A stretch of 64,000 nt of DNA from assembly GCF_000009765.2 (NCBI RefSeq), contig NC_003155.5, positions 2,418,001 through 2,482,000 on the forward strand. The letters run 5' to 3'. Position numbers and translations under genes: made by a program. Shown piece after piece: positions 63,442 through 64,000 of the stretch (positions are counted from its first letter, which is position 1; each line of letters opens with the position of its first letter). This DNA is from Streptomyces avermitilis MA-4680 = NBRC 14893. GTDB taxonomy: Bacteria > Actinomycetota > Actinomycetes > Streptomycetales > Streptomycetaceae. The notes under the pieces were generated by a model. It was not told the origin of the DNA, did not search any database, and was given only the letters and a program-made list of their open reading frames with translations.

Positions 63442-64000
63442 TCATGCCCGTACGACGGTCCCGAACCGGATGTCGTACGAGTTCGTGCCGCCGGCCATCA
63501 CCGCGAGCGTCCGCTCGCCCTCCTGAACCACCTCCTGCCGCTGCGCCCTGGTGAGCGTGCCGAAGGGCTCGATGGTGAGGGCGTCCTCGTCCAGCCGCCA
63601 GACGCCCGCCAGGAAGCCGTCGACGAGGAGCGTGCAGTACGCCTGGTTCCCCGCCCAGGTACGGCCCTTGAGGTCGGCGGGCACCACGCGGGTGCGGTCG
63701 GCGTGGGAGAGGAGCAGGTTGTCGAACTCGGGCAGGAAGCGGGGCGGCGCGGGGGTGTCGGCGGCCGGGCGGGGCGCGTCCGGGAGGTCGAAGAGCTCGA
63801 CGCCGGTCTCGTCGCGGAAGGTGACGAGCTGCGGGCGAAGGCGCTCGAAGGCGTCCCGCAGCCGGGTCAGACCCGCCCAGGTCTGCATGTCCTTGACCGA
63901 CGCGGGACCGAAGGCGGCCAGATAGCGCAGCACGGTGGAGTCGGGCGCGGGGGCAGGCCCGGCGGGACGGCCGAGCCAGTGCTCGGCGGTGGTGAGCGCG
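63442..64000 (-). CDS. Winged-helix DNA-binding (AlkZ-like) protein, 5' end outside window
   Basis: The frame is open from the window edge to a stop at 63442 (about 186 residues visible). The visible part includes LRYLAAFGPASVKDMQTWAGL (winged helix), PRFLPEFDNLLLSHADRTRVV and a C-terminal beta domain (AGVWRLDEDALTIEPFGTLT). These match the HTH_42/AlkZ-like family, which includes DNA glycosylases of actinobacteria; many members have no proven activity. The amino-terminal part lies beyond base 64000. The true start is not in the window. Confidence 0.85.
   Translation of the reverse strand, partial: ALTTAEHWLGRPAGPAPAPDSTVLRYLAAFGPASVKDMQTWAGLTRLRDAFERLRPQLVTFRDETGVELFDLPDAPRPAADTPAPPRFLPEFDNLLLSHADRTRVVPADLKGRTWAGNQAYCTLLVDGFLAGVWRLDEDALTIEPFGTLTRAQRQEVVQEGERTLAVMAGGTNSYDIRFGTVVRA

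Overview
The window is high-G+C actinobacterial DNA and almost certainly a Streptomyces chromosome. Third codon positions are nearly all G or C, GTG starts and 4-base stop/start overlaps (ATGA, GTGA) are common, one gene carries a rare TTA codon, and the gene content is typical of the genus (RNase Sa, GH46 chitosanase, S. griseus-type trypsin, LAL and NarL regulators). I see no tRNA, rRNA, CRISPR array, insertion sequence or prophage.

Layout. 1-265: start of a probable helicase running off the edge. 373-7048: a sugar or polyol uptake cassette (ROK kinase, single-domain ATPase, CUT2 permease, lipoprotein receptor, GntR regulator, divergent Gfo/Idh dehydrogenase). 7067-15716: housekeeping and accessory genes (thioesterase, P450, a NarL-type two-component pair split by an aldo-keto reductase, RNase Sa, DMT exporter, RibD-type reductase, CorA). 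15754-22644: first purine block (allantoicase, allantoinase, AllR, MocA-like nucleotidyltransferase, malate synthase). 22649-29156: SelW-like protein with a HipA-like kinase, two divergent NIS siderophore synthetases, and a secreted vWA pair. 29531-38762: two HxlR regulators with their neighbours, then two glycoside hydrolases (GH89, GH46). 38869-52980: second purine block (NCS2 permease, guanine/8-oxoguanine-type deaminase, uricase, HIU hydrolase, OHCU decarboxylase, a small HTH pair, a tannase-like hydrolase, hydroxypyruvate isomerase, tartronate semialdehyde reductase, catalase, glyoxylate carboligase). 53115-64000: zinc-ribbon protein, two acyl-CoA ligases, GAF-LuxR and LAL regulators, a 23-bp tandem-repeat tract, trypsin, and a truncated winged-helix protein.

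The purine genes form one pathway: purine import and deamination, urate to 5-hydroxyisourate to OHCU to S-allantoin (with H2O2 made by uricase and removable by catalase), allantoin to allantoate to ureidoglycolate, and glyoxylate to tartronate semialdehyde, hydroxypyruvate and D-glycerate, or to malate. Xanthine dehydrogenase, ureidoglycolate lyase, urease and glycerate kinase are not in the window.

The most interesting signal is regulatory. A 15-bp dyad, consensus TTCCRYNNNGCRGAA, occurs as pairs exactly 21 bp apart before allR, aceB, hyi and gcl, and once before allB; this is the probable AllR operator. A second 17-bp dyad, TTCAAC-N5-GTTGAA/C, overlaps or is the -35 element before uraD (uricase operon), katA, aceB and allB, with a weaker copy before the tannase-like gene. 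This suggests a second regulator that ties peroxide-producing uricase to catalase. All family assignments are from recognition of the sequences; no database search was run.
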